Shown: one piece after another, positions 9,636 to 20,300 of the stretch
Position numbering within the stretch: the first letter of the stretch is position 1
Layout: each line of letters begins with the position of its first letter
Assembly (NCBI RefSeq): GCF_014218255.1
Contig: NZ_AP021872.1
Coordinates: 868,001 to 932,000, forward strand
Source: Mycoavidus sp. B2-EB
GTDB taxonomy: Bacteria > Pseudomonadota > Gammaproteobacteria > Burkholderiales > Burkholderiaceae
Length of the DNA: 64,000 nt
Direction of reading: 5' to 3'
Made by a program: the position numbers and the translations under genes
Notes under the pieces: model-generated
Told to the model about the DNA's origin: nothing
The model's input: the letters and a program-made list of their open reading frames with translations, nothing else
Database searches by the model: none

Positions 9636-10940
9636 TTAAGGCTTATTTTCGCCAATCGATGCCACAGCATCAAATTGACGCTGATTGGCTCGATGTAAGC
9701 ACATTAACGCCCACATCATGACGCAAACGAATAGGCCGAACAAGATAATCACTAAGGTAACTGGCATTTCTAACCAAATCAAGGCTGCATAAAGGCATAA
9801 CATCGCCAAGACCGATAAATTCTCGTTAAAGTTTTGCACGGCAATTGAGTGACCCGCAGACAGCAAAACATGCCCTCGATGTTGCAATAGCGCATTCATC
9901 GGCACTAAGAAAAAACCAGAAAGTAGGCCAACTGTAACTAAGAGTAGATTGGCCAAAAGCAAATAAAGAGGGATGTGTATAGAGCCAAGATTTAACCCCT
10001 GATTCGGCGCTAGATCGTTGGTGATAAATGCCATGGCAATCAGTGCTAAGCCCATCAAAATACCGATTGGCAAAACGCTTAACGAGCGCTTTAGCGGAAC
10101 TTTAGCCGCTGCAATAATGGCGCCTGCGGCAACCCCTAACGAGACGACAATTTGGAGTGCGGCTGCTCGTGATAGGCTCATGCCCAGCGATAGCTCAGCC
10201 CATTTCAGCACAATAAATTGCAGGCTTGCGCCTACGCCCCAAAACAATGTGGTGACGGCAAGAGAAATTTGCCCAAGCTTGTCACGCCATAGCGTTACAA
10301 AACAATCGGCAAAATCCGTTATTAAGCGCAGCGGATTGCGTTGCTGTCGCGGATAGCGGGCGCCTGTATCGGGAATGCCAAGATTAAAGACGGAGGCCAA
10401 AATATAAATCCCGGTAATCACAAGAATGGCTGCTTGGGTACGAGTTTCAATCAGAGGAAAGTTCAGTCCTAGCAAATAATGCGCAACCGAGGGGTTAATT
10501 AAAATGCCGCCAAGGGCTGCGCCAAGAATAATTGAGCTGACGGTAACGCCCTCAATCCAACCATTGGCGACAACTAATTTTTCAGGGGGTAAAAGTTCGG
10601 TGAGGATGCCATATTTGGCCGGCGAATAAGCTGCTGCGCCAAACCCCACAATGCCATAAGCAAGCAGTGGATGGGCGCCCAACAGCATGGTGAGACAGCC
10701 GGCTACTTTAATCGCGTTGGTGATAAACATCACCCGGCCTTTAAGCATAGAATCAGCAAAAGCGCCAACAAAAGCCGCGAGTAGCACGTAAGAAAGCACA
10801 AAAAAAAGCTTTAATAGCGGGGTCATCCAGGGCGGTGCCAACAGATCGCTCAATAACGCAATGGCCGCAATCAGCAAAGCATTGTCGGCCAAAGAGGAGA
10901 AGAACTGCGCGGCCATAATAATGTAAAAACCTTTTTTCAT
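9636..10940 (-). CDS. lplT: Lysophospholipid transporter LplT (MFS)
   Basis: This 434-residue membrane protein has about 12 hydrophobic segments and the LplT N-terminus (FYIIMAAQFFSSLADNALLIAAIALL region). The conserved AAYSPAKYGILTELLP lies near residue 105-120. LplT flips lysophospholipids into the inner membrane for re-acylation. The usual partner aas gene is not next to it here. It is divergent from alr, with a 138-base gap to the chosen alr start. Confidence 0.9.
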   Translation of the reverse strand: MKKGFYIIMAAQFFSSLADNALLIAAIALLSDLLAPPWMTPLLKLFFVLSYVLLAAFVGAFADSMLKGRVMFITNAIKVAGCLTMLLGAHPLLAYGIVGFGAAAYSPAKYGILTELLPPEKLVVANGWIEGVTVSSIILGAALGGILINPSVAHYLLGLNFPLIETRTQAAILVITGIYILASVFNLGIPDTGARYPRQQRNPLRLITDFADCFVTLWRDKLGQISLAVTTLFWGVGASLQFIVLKWAELSLGMSLSRAAALQIVVSLGVAAGAIIAAAKVPLKRSLSVLPIGILMGLALIAMAFITNDLAPNQGLNLGSIHIPLYLLLANLLLVTVGLLSGFFLVPMNALLQHRGHVLLSAGHSIAVQNFNENLSVLAMLCLYAALIWLEMPVTLVIILFGLFVCVMMWALMCLHRANQRQFDAVASIGENKP

Positions 10941-11078
10941 TGAAATCGAATCGCTTAGCCTACTGAGATAAAAAAAGTAATGTAAAAGAGGGTTGTTTTC
11001 GTGACGTTATAACACGAAAATACGGTTTTTTAAGTGAACCGTCTTAGGACAATCGATTTGTCCTCACCATCAGAATCC

Positions 11079-12143
11079 ATGCCTCGTCCAATTTCCGCTG
11101 CTATCGATCTTACGGCGCTTGCTCATAATCTCGCTACCATTCGCCGTTTGGTACCTCAGTCAAAAATCTGGTCTATTGTTAAAGCGAACGCTTATGGGCA
11201 TGGCTTGGCCCAGGTTCTGCCAGGGTTATGTAAAACCGATGGTTTTGGTGTGCTTGACCTTGACGCTGCAATCAAATTACGGGAGCTGGGCTGGGCCGGG
11301 CCAATTTTGTTACTTGAAGGATTTTTTCATACGACCGATCTTGAGGCGGTTGATCGATACAGCTTAGCCACGATTATTCATAGCGATGAACAGTTGCACA
11401 TGTTGGCGGCAACGCGTCTGACCAAGCCTGTGAATATTCAGTTGAAAATGAATACGGGTATGAACCGACTTGGCTACCGTCCGGAATTTTATCAAGCGGC
11501 TTGGCAACGTGCCCGCGCCTGCCCGAATATTGGTCAAATCACGCTTATGACACACTTTTCCGATGCCGATAACGGTCGGGGTGTTGAGTATCAAATGGGT
11601 GAATTTGAACGTGGCGCTAAAGAGCTGACCGGCCCACGCTGTTTGGCTAATTCAGCCGCTGTGCTATGGCATGCGCGCACCCATACTCACTGGGTGCGTC
11701 CAGGTATATTGCTGTATGGCGCATCGCCTTCTGGCGTTGCGGCAGTGCCTGCCAACTATGGCTTTTTGCCGGTGATGACACTCACCAGCGAGATTGTTGC
11801 AGTGCAAACCCTAGTACCAGGAGACACGGTAGGGTATGGTTCCAGCTATAAGGCGGAAAAGCCGATGCGCATTGGCGTAGTAGCGTGTGGTTACGCGGAT
11901 GGTTACCCTCGCACTGCGCCCTCTGGTACGCCAATTATGGTGGACCATATCAGGACTCAACTGGTGGGTCGGGTGTCAATGGATATGATAACGGTTGATT
12001 TAACGGCACTGCCTACGGCCAGGATTGGTTCAAAAGTTCAATTATGGGGCGCTGAACTGCCGGTAGATGAGGTCGCGCAGGCTTGTGGCACGGTGGGGTA
12101 TGAATTGTTGTGCGCCCTCGCGCCGCGTGTCTCTGTGGTGTAA
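11079..12143 (+). CDS. alr: Alanine racemase
   Basis: It makes D-alanine for peptidoglycan. The 354-residue protein has the PLP lysine in [11 protein letters not shown] near residue 35, the [11 protein letters not shown] segment, and the second-base tyrosine region GYGSSYKA, followed by [13 protein letters not shown] and GRVSMDM. The frame is open back to a GTG at 11034. ATG 11079 gives the usual family start ([10 protein letters not shown]), and neither site has a good Shine-Dalgarno sequence. radA starts directly after the stop, so the two are probably one operon. Confidence 0.95.
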   Translation: MPRPISAAIDLTALAHNLATIRRLVPQSKIWSIVKANAYGHGLAQVLPGLCKTDGFGVLDLDAAIKLRELGWAGPILLLEGFFHTTDLEAVDRYSLATIIHSDEQLHMLAATRLTKPVNIQLKMNTGMNRLGYRPEFYQAAWQRARACPNIGQITLMTHFSDADNGRGVEYQMGEFERGAKELTGPRCLANSAAVLWHARTHTHWVRPGILLYGASPSGVAAVPANYGFLPVMTLTSEIVAVQTLVPGDTVGYGSSYKAEKPMRIGVVACGYADGYPRTAPSGTPIMVDHIRTQLVGRVSMDMITVDLTALPTARIGSKVQLWGAELPVDEVAQACGTVGYELLCALAPRVSVV

Positions 12144-13523
12144 ATGAATATGGCGAAAAAAGCACTTTATGTCTGCAGCGCTTGTGGCGCGCAATCACCT
12201 AAATGGCAAGGGAAATGTTTTGCCTGTAACGCGTGGGATACGCTGATTGAAACCCTAGCTGAAACGCCCGCGGCTCATCGTTATCAAGCCTTGACGCAGT
12301 CAACCCCAAGTCAGAAACTGGCCGCTATTGAGGCCGCCGATGTGCCGCGCTTTTCAAGCGGCTTACAAGAGTTTGACCGGGTGTTGGGCGGTGGTTTAGT
12401 GGCGGGTGGGGTGGTCCTGATTGGCGGAGACCCGGGCATAGGAAAATCAACATTGTTATTGCAATCACTTGCCGCCTTAGCCCGTGAGCGCCGGGTATTG
12501 TATGTCAGCGGTGAAGAATCAGGTGCGCAAATCGCCTTGCGCGCGCAACGTTTAGGTCTGGTGGATAATGCTACACGCGCGAGCGAGCTACATTTACTCG
12601 CCGAGATTCAGCTCGAAAAAATCCAAGCAGCTATTGTGGCTGAACAACCGACCGTAGCGGTGATTGATTCCATCCAAACGCTCTACTCAGAAGCGCTTAG
12701 CTCAGCACCTGGTTCAGTCGCGCAAGTGCGCGAATGTGCGGCACAACTTACGCGCTTAGCCAAACAAATGGGCGTAACCATTATTATGGTTGGCCACGTC
12801 ACAAAAGAGGGCAGTTTAGCTGGGCCGCGCGTGCTTGAGCATATTGTGGATACAGTGCTGTATTTCGAGGGAGATACGCATTCCGCCTACCGGCTCGTGC
12901 GCGCTTTTAAAAATCGTTTTGGCGCAGTCAATGAACTCGGCGTCTTTGCGATGACCGAGCGTGGCTTGCGCGGTGTGGCGAATCCGTCGGCGTTGTTTCT
13001 ATCGCAGCATGAACATCGCGTGCCAGGTTCTTGTGTATTAGTGACGCAAGAAGGCTCGCGGCCGTTGTTAGTTGAAATTCAGGCTCTGGTTGACACGGCT
13101 CACGTGCCCAATCCTCGTCGACTCGCCGTTGGGCTTGAGCAAAATCGGCTCGCAATGTTATTGGCGGTGTTACACCGTCACGCAGGTATTGCCTGTTTTG
13201 ATCAAGATGTATTTTTGAACGCTGTTGGCGGAGTTAAAATCTCTGAGCCGGCTGCCGACCTTGCGGTCTTGCTTGCGATTCAATCCTCCCTGCGCAACCA
13301 GCCACTGCCCAATGGTTTAGTTGTATTTGGCGAAATTGGACTCGCTGGCGAGATTCGTCCTTGCCCACGCGGACAAGAACGTTTGAAAGAGGCGGCAAAA
13401 TTAGGTTTTTCATTGGCGTTGATTCCAACTGCAAATGCCCCTAAACAAGCCATTGAAGGGCTTGAGATTATTGCGGTGGATCGAATTGAAAAAGCCATTG
13501 AACAGATACGTGTGAGAGTGTGA
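12144..13523 (+). CDS. radA: DNA repair ATPase RadA
   Basis: RadA drives branch migration in recombination. The 459-residue protein has an N-terminal C4 zinc finger (CSACG and CFACN), a RecA-like core with Walker A GGDPGIGKST (about residue 94), the RadA-specific KNRFG motif (about 256), and a C-terminal Lon-like domain ending in the GEIGLAGEIRP region. The start abuts the alr stop (TAAATG). A second ATG two codons later (MAKKALYVCSACG) is equally plausible. Confidence 0.96.
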   Translation: MNMAKKALYVCSACGAQSPKWQGKCFACNAWDTLIETLAETPAAHRYQALTQSTPSQKLAAIEAADVPRFSSGLQEFDRVLGGGLVAGGVVLIGGDPGIGKSTLLLQSLAALARERRVLYVSGEESGAQIALRAQRLGLVDNATRASELHLLAEIQLEKIQAAIVAEQPTVAVIDSIQTLYSEALSSAPGSVAQVRECAAQLTRLAKQMGVTIIMVGHVTKEGSLAGPRVLEHIVDTVLYFEGDTHSAYRLVRAFKNRFGAVNELGVFAMTERGLRGVANPSALFLSQHEHRVPGSCVLVTQEGSRPLLVEIQALVDTAHVPNPRRLAVGLEQNRLAMLLAVLHRHAGIACFDQDVFLNAVGGVKISEPAADLAVLLAIQSSLRNQPLPNGLVVFGEIGLAGEIRPCPRGQERLKEAAKLGFSLALIPTANAPKQAIEGLEIIAVDRIEKAIEQIRVRV

Positions 13524-13820
13524 GAAATAGTGGCGCGTGAATTTTCCCTAATAAACAAGAACAAATAACATCCCGTCTTAATACAGAAGCAGGCTCTCCG
13601 ACTGTGAACACCGCTTAGCCCAATGCGGTAGGCATTTAAATTTGACTTTCAAATCGCATTATTTGCTGGGGGATTACGGACTATCTCATTATAACGACAG
13701 ATTCGAGTTTTCCGCAGCAGCTCTGCTAAAATCGCGCTTACCTTCGGCAGCATATTGTCGAGGGTTTAAGAGCGCAGCAGAACAAGAAGATTGATGAGTA
13801 AAATCTGCCTCTAAAAGCCT

Positions 13821-13850
13821 TTAGAAGCACGTTAAATGCATTTTTATAAT
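13821..13850 (+). promoter_or_regulatory. Possible sigma70 promoter for the accessory gene at 13877
   Basis: TTAGAA (13821-13826) and a perfect TATAAT (13845-13850) are 18 bases apart. AAGGAG (13865-13870) sits before the ATG. The rest of the 353-base gap 13524-13876 has a weak CCGC/GCGG hairpin near 13610 and nothing else I can assign. Confidence 0.45.
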
Positions 13851-13876
13851 ATCTTAATAAAGATAAGGAGATTTAC

Positions 13877-14590
13877 ATGCAATCTACATCAGGCGTAACC
13901 CCGATAGCAGCTGCCCAAAGCCAAACCAGTACCTTAACGTACTTGACTCTTGCTGACCAGGGCAAGCAAGCCATCAACATTGCACAGAATTACTTAAATA
14001 GCAGAGATTATGAAGGCGCACTGCGTTCATTGGAGATGGCGAAAAACAATTTTAAGGATGCGTTGGCTCAGAATAGAGTATTTGCTTTTGGTGAACAGCA
14101 GGATATTCAAGCTCATCTAGCTCGAACCTATCTAGTCAGTGGAGATATTTTATGTAATCTGAGTAGATTTGAAGAGGCGTGTGTTAGTTACGAAGATGCT
14201 TTGAAATATGGCGCGTTGGAGGCGCAGCAGAAATTAGCATCCTTGCAAAACCCGAGCAGAGAGCGAGAGGAAGTTGTAATCCAAATTGCAAATGGCTTGG
14301 GAGGACAAATGATAGATGGTTCGGGGAATACTAGCTATCTGCATTTCAACCCGACAGACAAAGATCTGCAGTTATACGCGGAAGTTCAAAAACAGCAAAC
14401 CTCTTTAGAGCAAGTGTTGGCGGTGCTGCCTCAGGTACGTGCAGGGAAAGGAGGAAGAACGGTTGTCCAATTTGCATCTGGTGTGGCGAATATCCCAACA
14501 TCTGGCCAAAATAATAAAATTACGACGATATGGGGCGTAAATAATACCTCTGAAACAATTCCTGGACCCAATCCTATGAATTTAGGCTAG
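13877..14590 (+). CDS. TPR-like protein with C-terminal pair of 25-residue repeats (paralogue of 14660)
   Basis: I do not recognise a named family for this 237-residue protein. Residues about 25-125 are helical and TPR-like (AINIAQNYLNSRDYEGALRS, FEEACVSYEDALKYGA). The C-terminal part carries two similar 25-residue segments, about 133-157 and 195-219. Both have Gln at repeat position 4, Gly at 8 and 16 and Asn at 19, in a setting of alternating hydrophobic and small polar residues. The same pair ends the next protein. A strong AAGGAG ribosome site precedes the ATG. No signal peptide or membrane segment is visible. The repeats resemble HET-s/RHIM-like amyloid-signalling motifs, which is inference. 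Its neighbours are the paralogue and a convergent NACHT gene. Confidence 0.6.
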   Translation: MQSTSGVTPIAAAQSQTSTLTYLTLADQGKQAINIAQNYLNSRDYEGALRSLEMAKNNFKDALAQNRVFAFGEQQDIQAHLARTYLVSGDILCNLSRFEEACVSYEDALKYGALEAQQKLASLQNPSREREEVVIQIANGLGGQMIDGSGNTSYLHFNPTDKDLQLYAEVQKQQTSLEQVLAVLPQVRAGKGGRTVVQFASGVANIPTSGQNNKITTIWGVNNTSETIPGPNPMNLG

Positions 14591-14607
14591 CGCGAGCTTG
14601 AGGGGTG

Positions 14608-14629
14608 CTGCCTAATAGAAATTAGGCAG
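14608..14629. repeat. 9-bp hairpin between the two paralogous genes
   Basis: CTGCCTAAT and ATTAGGCAG form a stem with a 4-base loop, followed by TATTAAG. It could be a weak terminator or an mRNA structure separating the two genes. Confidence 0.45.
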
Positions 14630-14659
14630 TATTAAGTATTTGAATATCGGAGAGATAAG

Positions 14660-17212
14660 ATGATAGGTTTGAGGAAAGTGGACGCTGCAATTGCTTTGCA
14701 AAAAGGTGAAAATTATCTAAAAGCTGCTCGTGAGCATCGGGATAAGCAAGAGTTTGATTTGGCGCTGAATCAGTTCAATCGAGCAAAAAGTGAACTGAAA
14801 AAGGCGGCTCCAACTAATTCGGCGGTTGAAACAGCGATTGCCACGGTCTACCTGGAAAGAGGGGATCTTTATGAAGCACGCGGTCAGCTCTCTTTGAGAG
14901 AGGATTTGGCCTGCGCTCACGACCTATTCAGACGGGCTCATGCGAGTTATATAAAAGCGACTGCCGAGCCTTATAATGCCCGTCAAAGTGAGGCGAAAGA
15001 AAAACTAGCTAAATTAGCTCTGCCGGAGACACCAAGCCCTTGGCAAGCAGCCTCTAGAGCTCAAGAAGCGATCAAGCAAAAGTTTTCATCTCCGTCTCAG
15101 GTCGCCTTAAGTTTTTTTAAGTCAAGTCAAAACCAGCCCCAGCCATCCCCACTTGCTCAGACCTATCCTCTTGTTACTGAGCTCGCTCAGCTGAGCGATA
15201 CTCGACACTTAGCCTGGTGTTTACAGAAGAACTATCTTTCTGAGGCGCAAGAAAAACAGTTTAAACAGCTCGCACGCGATATAGTAGAAAAATTTTCTGA
15301 TACTAATGCAAAAGGTTATTTTGAGCTGGTACGAGAAGTTGTACCACTCGCTACCATTGCTGATCGAGAGCTATACCAGCAGTTACTCAGCCAAACGGTA
15401 AATGCGCTGTCTGAAAATCAAGCGATTTTTCTGAACATACCCGTTGCACAAGGGCTGGCGGTGATGATTCGAGACTGCCCAAAAGACCTATTCAATCAAG
15501 TACCTTCTGGTGATTTGGTGAATGCGCTTAAATTGTTACACAAGCATTTGGATAAAGTTCATAAAACAAACAATTTGCTCCAGTGCCAAACCTTGTTGTA
15601 TACGGCCTCACAACTGCTTGATGCGATGACGTGTTTAGGCGTGAGTGGAATTGATCGGGAAGAGGTTCAAGCACCGCTGTATGCCACGTTAGATGGATTA
15701 ATCGGCCACTCCGATCCCGAGCTTGCTTGGCAAGCGCGCTATGCGCGTCAGGCATTAGCTCATATTCCGAACAATGAAGTGGTATGGAAATGCATATTGC
15801 GCCACACCTTTAGTGTAGGAAAGGGGGTTCTAAATCTTGCGTCTGCGATTAAGAATATAGACATAGACAAATTGGAAGCCTCACTGAACCGGTTTGAAGA
15901 TGCCTTCGTTTGTGCCCTGCAGACACTCAATCAACTGGGTGAGGTCGCAATGGCTACTGCTGAGGCCTTGCTCGCGCAATATGAAGCAGCAAGTGAGGGA
16001 TTGCAGCAGCTCAACCGTCCGCATGGATGGTATGCGGCGCTGCGCTTTGCAGATTTGTTACTGGAGGAAAATCAATTGGCGGCGCTGGAGAAACTTGCGC
16101 GTATTCCTCGCTATAGTCACAATGAGAAATTCTTACAAGGTTTATGCCAACGGTTAGAGCGAGTAGCACTCACGCATGAGGGCGAAGTGCAAAAAGGGGC
16201 GAAAGAATTTCTAAAGAGCCTTGCGCAAGATAAGCAGTGGGGCGGGCACGAGCGTGTTATGCAAATGGCGCAGAAGGCTTCGCAGCGCTTAGATCAGCCT
16301 CAGCCAATAGGTGACCAAGATTACATACCCGCGTGGTCTCCGCTCTGGCGTGTGCCACTTGAGACACAATTGTTAGATAAAGTACGAGGCGAGATTCGTC
16401 TGGAACAGGTGCCGGATAAATTAGATGTGATCAGCCTGCTGTTAAAAGGCATGCCTGATCTAGAGCAGAAAATGCAGGCCATATTAGAACAGCAGATGCA
16501 GCAAACGCAAAGCATGTTGGAGCAGAAAATGCAGCAAATGCTGGGCGTTTTAGAACAGCAACAAGCGCAACAACCGTTACCTGACCTTGCTCCATTAACC
16601 ACTTTACCGACGGACCTGAAAGAGCAAAAAGATCTGTATCTAAAGAGCCTGGAAGAAATTGGGGAGATAAAGGGCGGACTTACTCTCTATAGAGGAATGT
16701 ACGGGCAAGCGGCATCGGGTGGAAACGGGTATTTTGGTTTAGATGATATCGCGACGGTGTTTTTTGCGTCCAATGAGAGGGTTCAGCAAATTTCTGAGCG
16801 GCTTGCTGAGATGAGGTACAGACTCTTGCCGCAGCTATTTGAGCTTGCAATGAGACGGAGTGCGCAGGGACTGCCGGAAGAAAATCAAGACACGCTTATA
16901 CAAATATCAAACGGTGTGAGCAGTGAGGTGGTGAGTGGCTCAGGTAACACGAGCACTGTGCATATCAACCCCGCAGACTTAGATCCGCAGTTTTGGGCTG
17001 CAAACTCAAACCAAGTACAATTTTCTCAGGGTTTAGATGCAGCGCTTGCTTCGCGTCGTCAGTCAGGAGGGAAAGTTGTGTTCCAGTACGCGGGGGGGCT
17101 AGGCAGTAGAGCGGTATCCGGTAATAACAACGTAAGCACGACTTATTTGGGTTCGAGTCCTACTTCTACACCGGCCTCTGATCCAACAACCCGAGAAATA
17201 GAAAAGAAATAA
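14660..17212 (+). CDS. Large helical/TPR protein with coiled coil and C-terminal repeat pair
   Basis: This is an 850-residue protein of unknown function. The N-terminus (about 10-125) is TPR-like and similar in layout to the gene at 13877 (KGENYLKAAREHRDKQEFDLALNQF region). Residues 170-600 are mostly helical without a catalytic motif I can name. Residues about 608-650 are a Gln/Met/Glu-rich coiled coil (repeats of LEQKMQ). The C-terminus has two 25-residue repeats at about 746-770 and 804-829, matching those of the 237-residue paralogue. No signal peptide is visible. GGAGAGATAAG before the ATG is the ribosome site. It converges on the NACHT gene across an inverted repeat. The helical middle could be the sensor or adaptor part of a STAND-type system, but this is inference from context. 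Confidence 0.6.
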   Translation: MIGLRKVDAAIALQKGENYLKAAREHRDKQEFDLALNQFNRAKSELKKAAPTNSAVETAIATVYLERGDLYEARGQLSLREDLACAHDLFRRAHASYIKATAEPYNARQSEAKEKLAKLALPETPSPWQAASRAQEAIKQKFSSPSQVALSFFKSSQNQPQPSPLAQTYPLVTELAQLSDTRHLAWCLQKNYLSEAQEKQFKQLARDIVEKFSDTNAKGYFELVREVVPLATIADRELYQQLLSQTVNALSENQAIFLNIPVAQGLAVMIRDCPKDLFNQVPSGDLVNALKLLHKHLDKVHKTNNLLQCQTLLYTASQLLDAMTCLGVSGIDREEVQAPLYATLDGLIGHSDPELAWQARYARQALAHIPNNEVVWKCILRHTFSVGKGVLNLASAIKNIDIDKLEASLNRFEDAFVCALQTLNQLGEVAMATAEALLAQYEAASEGLQQLNRPHGWYAALRFADLLLEENQLAALEKLARIPRYSHNEKFLQGLCQRLERVALTHEGEVQKGAKEFLKSLAQDKQWGGHERVMQMAQKASQRLDQPQPIGDQDYIPAWSPLWRVPLETQLLDKVRGEIRLEQVPDKLDVISLLLKGMPDLEQKMQAILEQQMQQTQSMLEQKMQQMLGVLEQQQAQQPLPDLAPLTTLPTDLKEQKDLYLKSLEEIGEIKGGLTLYRGMYGQAASGGNGYFGLDDIATVFFASNERVQQISERLAEMRYRLLPQLFELAMRRSAQGLPEENQDTLIQISNGVSSEVVSGSGNTSTVHINPADLDPQFWAANSNQVQFSQGLDAALASRRQSGGKVVFQYAGGLGSRAVSGNNNVSTTYLGSSPTSTPASDPTTREIEKK

Positions 17213-17254
17213 TTCGAAGGTTTGTCGATCAGTCCAATTGATTCAAACCAAAAC

Positions 17255-17303
17255 GCACCACCCAAAAGCTTAGCTTGTATAGCAAAGCTAAATGGCGTGG
17301 TGC
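17255..17303. terminator. Nested inverted repeat between convergent genes
   Basis: GCACCAC (17255) pairs with GTGGTGC (17297-17303). Inside it TTAGCTT pairs with AAGCTAA. It lies between the stops of the 850-residue protein and the NACHT gene and is the likely two-way terminator. Confidence 0.55.
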
Positions 17304-17320
17304 ATTTGCACAAAATGGCA

Positions 17321-20300
17321 TTAAACTAAATGCGCATGCCCTTGAATATCTGTACATAAGCGGGCAAGTTCACCACTTGGGATTGAGGTGGGAGAGGCCA
17401 GCTCTCTTATAAGAGAAGGCTCTACAGGGCTTGAGCGATAAGCGCGGGAACGTGTCTGGATCTCTTTGAAGGAAGGGTGGCGTAATGGTACGGTGCTCTT
17501 CAACCAGGTGTTCATAAAACCACCCATGTGTTGAGTGGTTAGAGAAATGGACTTCTTTAGCCCAGCCGTTGTATAGAAATGCAGTCTATTATTGTGCATA
17601 TAAAGCGGTGCAATATGGGCGCAACTCCATGGGAATAAAACGCTCATATAGAGTGACTGTATTTGCTCAGGGGTTAGGCTTGGCAGCAAAGTGTAAAGCC
17701 GATCAATGTGTAAATTTAAAATCTTGGTAATCGCAGATAAGACAAATTTATCATTTTTCTTCTTCTCTAGCGTAGCGACCAAAGTTTGAAGCACGGCATC
17801 AGGTAATATTTCTTGTTGGTTGAGTGCTTTAGCCGTTGCGAATATGACAGAGTCTGCTTCATTCGGCTCTGCTAGCACCGTCGCTAAGGTTTGCATCACG
17901 GTTTCTGGCAGCGCCTTGGGTTGGCCTAGTGCTGTGGCTGCGGTAGATCTGGCGAGCTTTCCTCTTGCTTTATTTTTGAGGATTGCTGCCCACGCTTGAA
18001 TCACGGTTTCAGTCTGTATTTTTTGTTGGTTTAATGCTTTAGCTGCGGCGGATATGACGGAGTCTTCTTCATTCGGATCTGCGATCAACGTCACCAAGGT
18101 TTGTATCACGTTGCCTGCTAGCGTCTCGGGTTGTCCGAGTGCTTGGGCAATGCTGGATCTGAGGGAGGCATCCTCGGCTTTATTTTTGAGGATCGAATCC
18201 CATGCTTGAATGACAGCCTCAGTCAGTTCTTTTTGTTTGCTTAAAGCTTGTATCGCCTCAATTCTGAAAGTGCACTGTTGATCCAGTGAGGCTTGGGTTA
18301 GGACTAATTTGGCGTGCTCGGGCAGCGTTTGGTGTTGGCCTAAGCTCTTAATGGCCTTAGCTTGTATATCTTGATCTGCACTCGATAGCGCGGCGATCCA
18401 GGCTTGCATCACTTCGTTAGATAGGTTTTCTTGTCGGCTTAATACCATGGCGGCTGCAGAGCGGGTTTTTTGATGCTCATCTGTGAGCGCTATAATCAAG
18501 GCGCGACAGGTATTGGCAGGTAATCTTGGCTGTCGATGCAAGGCTTGAATGGCGGCGAGCCGGATCCGCCATGTTTCGTCCTGATTCTGTACTATCTCAG
18601 TTAAATCTTGAATAATCTCTTCAGAGAGTACGGTTTCTTGGCCTAATGTATCGGCAGCGGCAATTCTGCTTCCCAAGCTTTCTGTTCCAAGCTCACTTTT
18701 TAACACGGAAAGTAAAGTTTGCGTGAGGCAGGGCGGTAGCGTTTCCTGATTGTTGAGCGCTTTGGCAACCAACACTCTAATGTTTTCTTTCTCATTCTTA
18801 TCTTGTAACACGGTAGACAAGGCTTGAATGGCTGTTTCAGGTATTATTTTGCGTCGATTTAATACTTGTGCCGCGGTAGACCTGATATATTCTTTTTCAT
18901 CTTTATCCAGCAGCAGCGAGATCAAGATTTGAAGGGCTGTTTGAGCAAACGGTTCCCGCCAACTAAAAACCTCGGCGGCCGAAGCCCTTAACTCTTCGTT
19001 TTCATCTTTATTGCGCAAGACTGTGAGCAAGGCATCTATGGTCGCTTCGGACAGCGTTTGCTGCGAGCTGAATGCGTTCGCAGCTATTCCTCTGATCTCC
19101 TTGTCTTCACTTTTATTGAGTAACACTGCAACCAAAGCTTGAGTGATGATGTCAGAGAGTGGCTGCTGTTGGCCTAAAGCCTCAGTCGCCGTAGACCTGA
19201 TATGCTTTTCTTTATTCTGTAAGGCGGCTATTAAGATTTTAAGCGCCGTGTCAGGCAGTGTTTCCAGTCGGCCCAATATTTTGCCTGCGGCATATCTAAT
19301 TTCCCAGTTTGCATCTAGTAATGCTGAAATTAAGGTCAGAATGACGGCTTCGGCCAATGGTTTTTGCCGGCCTAAGGCTCCAATGGCTGCAATTCTGACA
19401 TCCTCATCTTCATCCTCATTTTGTAACACCGTGCTTAAGGCCTGAACGACGGCATCAGACAATGTGTGCTGTTGACCCAAGATTTCGGCCGCTGCACTTT
19501 TCGCCTCTTTATTTTCTTCAGGCTTAAGCAGCACTGAAATAATCGCTTGAGTCGCATGGTGAGATAGCGTTGAGCGTGCATTGAGGGTTCGAATAAGGGT
19601 GGCCTTATTGCTGTTAGGCTGATGTAGATAAGTGAGCAGCAGATGCTCTGGGAATCCCGGTTGGCGCCCTAATGCGCTGACCTTATCTAGGTTAAGACTG
19701 ATCTCAAAGTGTAGCCACTGCAGCCACTCTGTTTCTAGTCTATCGATAGTTTTTTCTTCTAATTGGGCGCGTGCTACCTGCACGCATCCCATCATCACGT
19801 GTTGATGGCGCGCGCTAAGCAAGTCCTGAGGCGTCTCTTCTAATAGCGTAAAAAAGTGTTCTAAGGCAGCGCCTTTAAGCAACCCGGCCAACATTTGCCA
19901 CATTGGCTCATAACGAGGATCGTATTTATGTTCGGCGATAAAGACATGCAATTGTGTTGGGCTGAGGATTAAACCGGAAGCGACAGGTATCTTGTTTGTA
20001 TGGGCAGACGTTTGCTCGGCTTGTGCATCAATTTTCAGCTGCTGAGCCAGGAACTTAGCTGCAAAAAATTCCTGCAAGGAGGGGTGCAAGAAATGATAAC
20101 GGCGCTCGACTTCCGGGAGCCTAATATCAGTCGTGTGTAAGAAGGAGGTATGTTTCAAATCAGTTCTGAGCCAGAACGGCGATTTTATTCCTAGCCGCGC
20201 TTGATCCTGGGTCAGCTTATCCAGATCCACTTCAAGGGTTCCGGCCTCTAATCCTTTAAAAGCTAAATAGCTTAAAGCGTGGAGTTCCGGAGCGATGAGC

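Noticed and set aside
17801-19500. Regularly spaced repeats considered as a CRISPR array
   Set aside because: They are coding, about 105 bases apart, degenerate, and translate to HEAT-like repeats without spacers.
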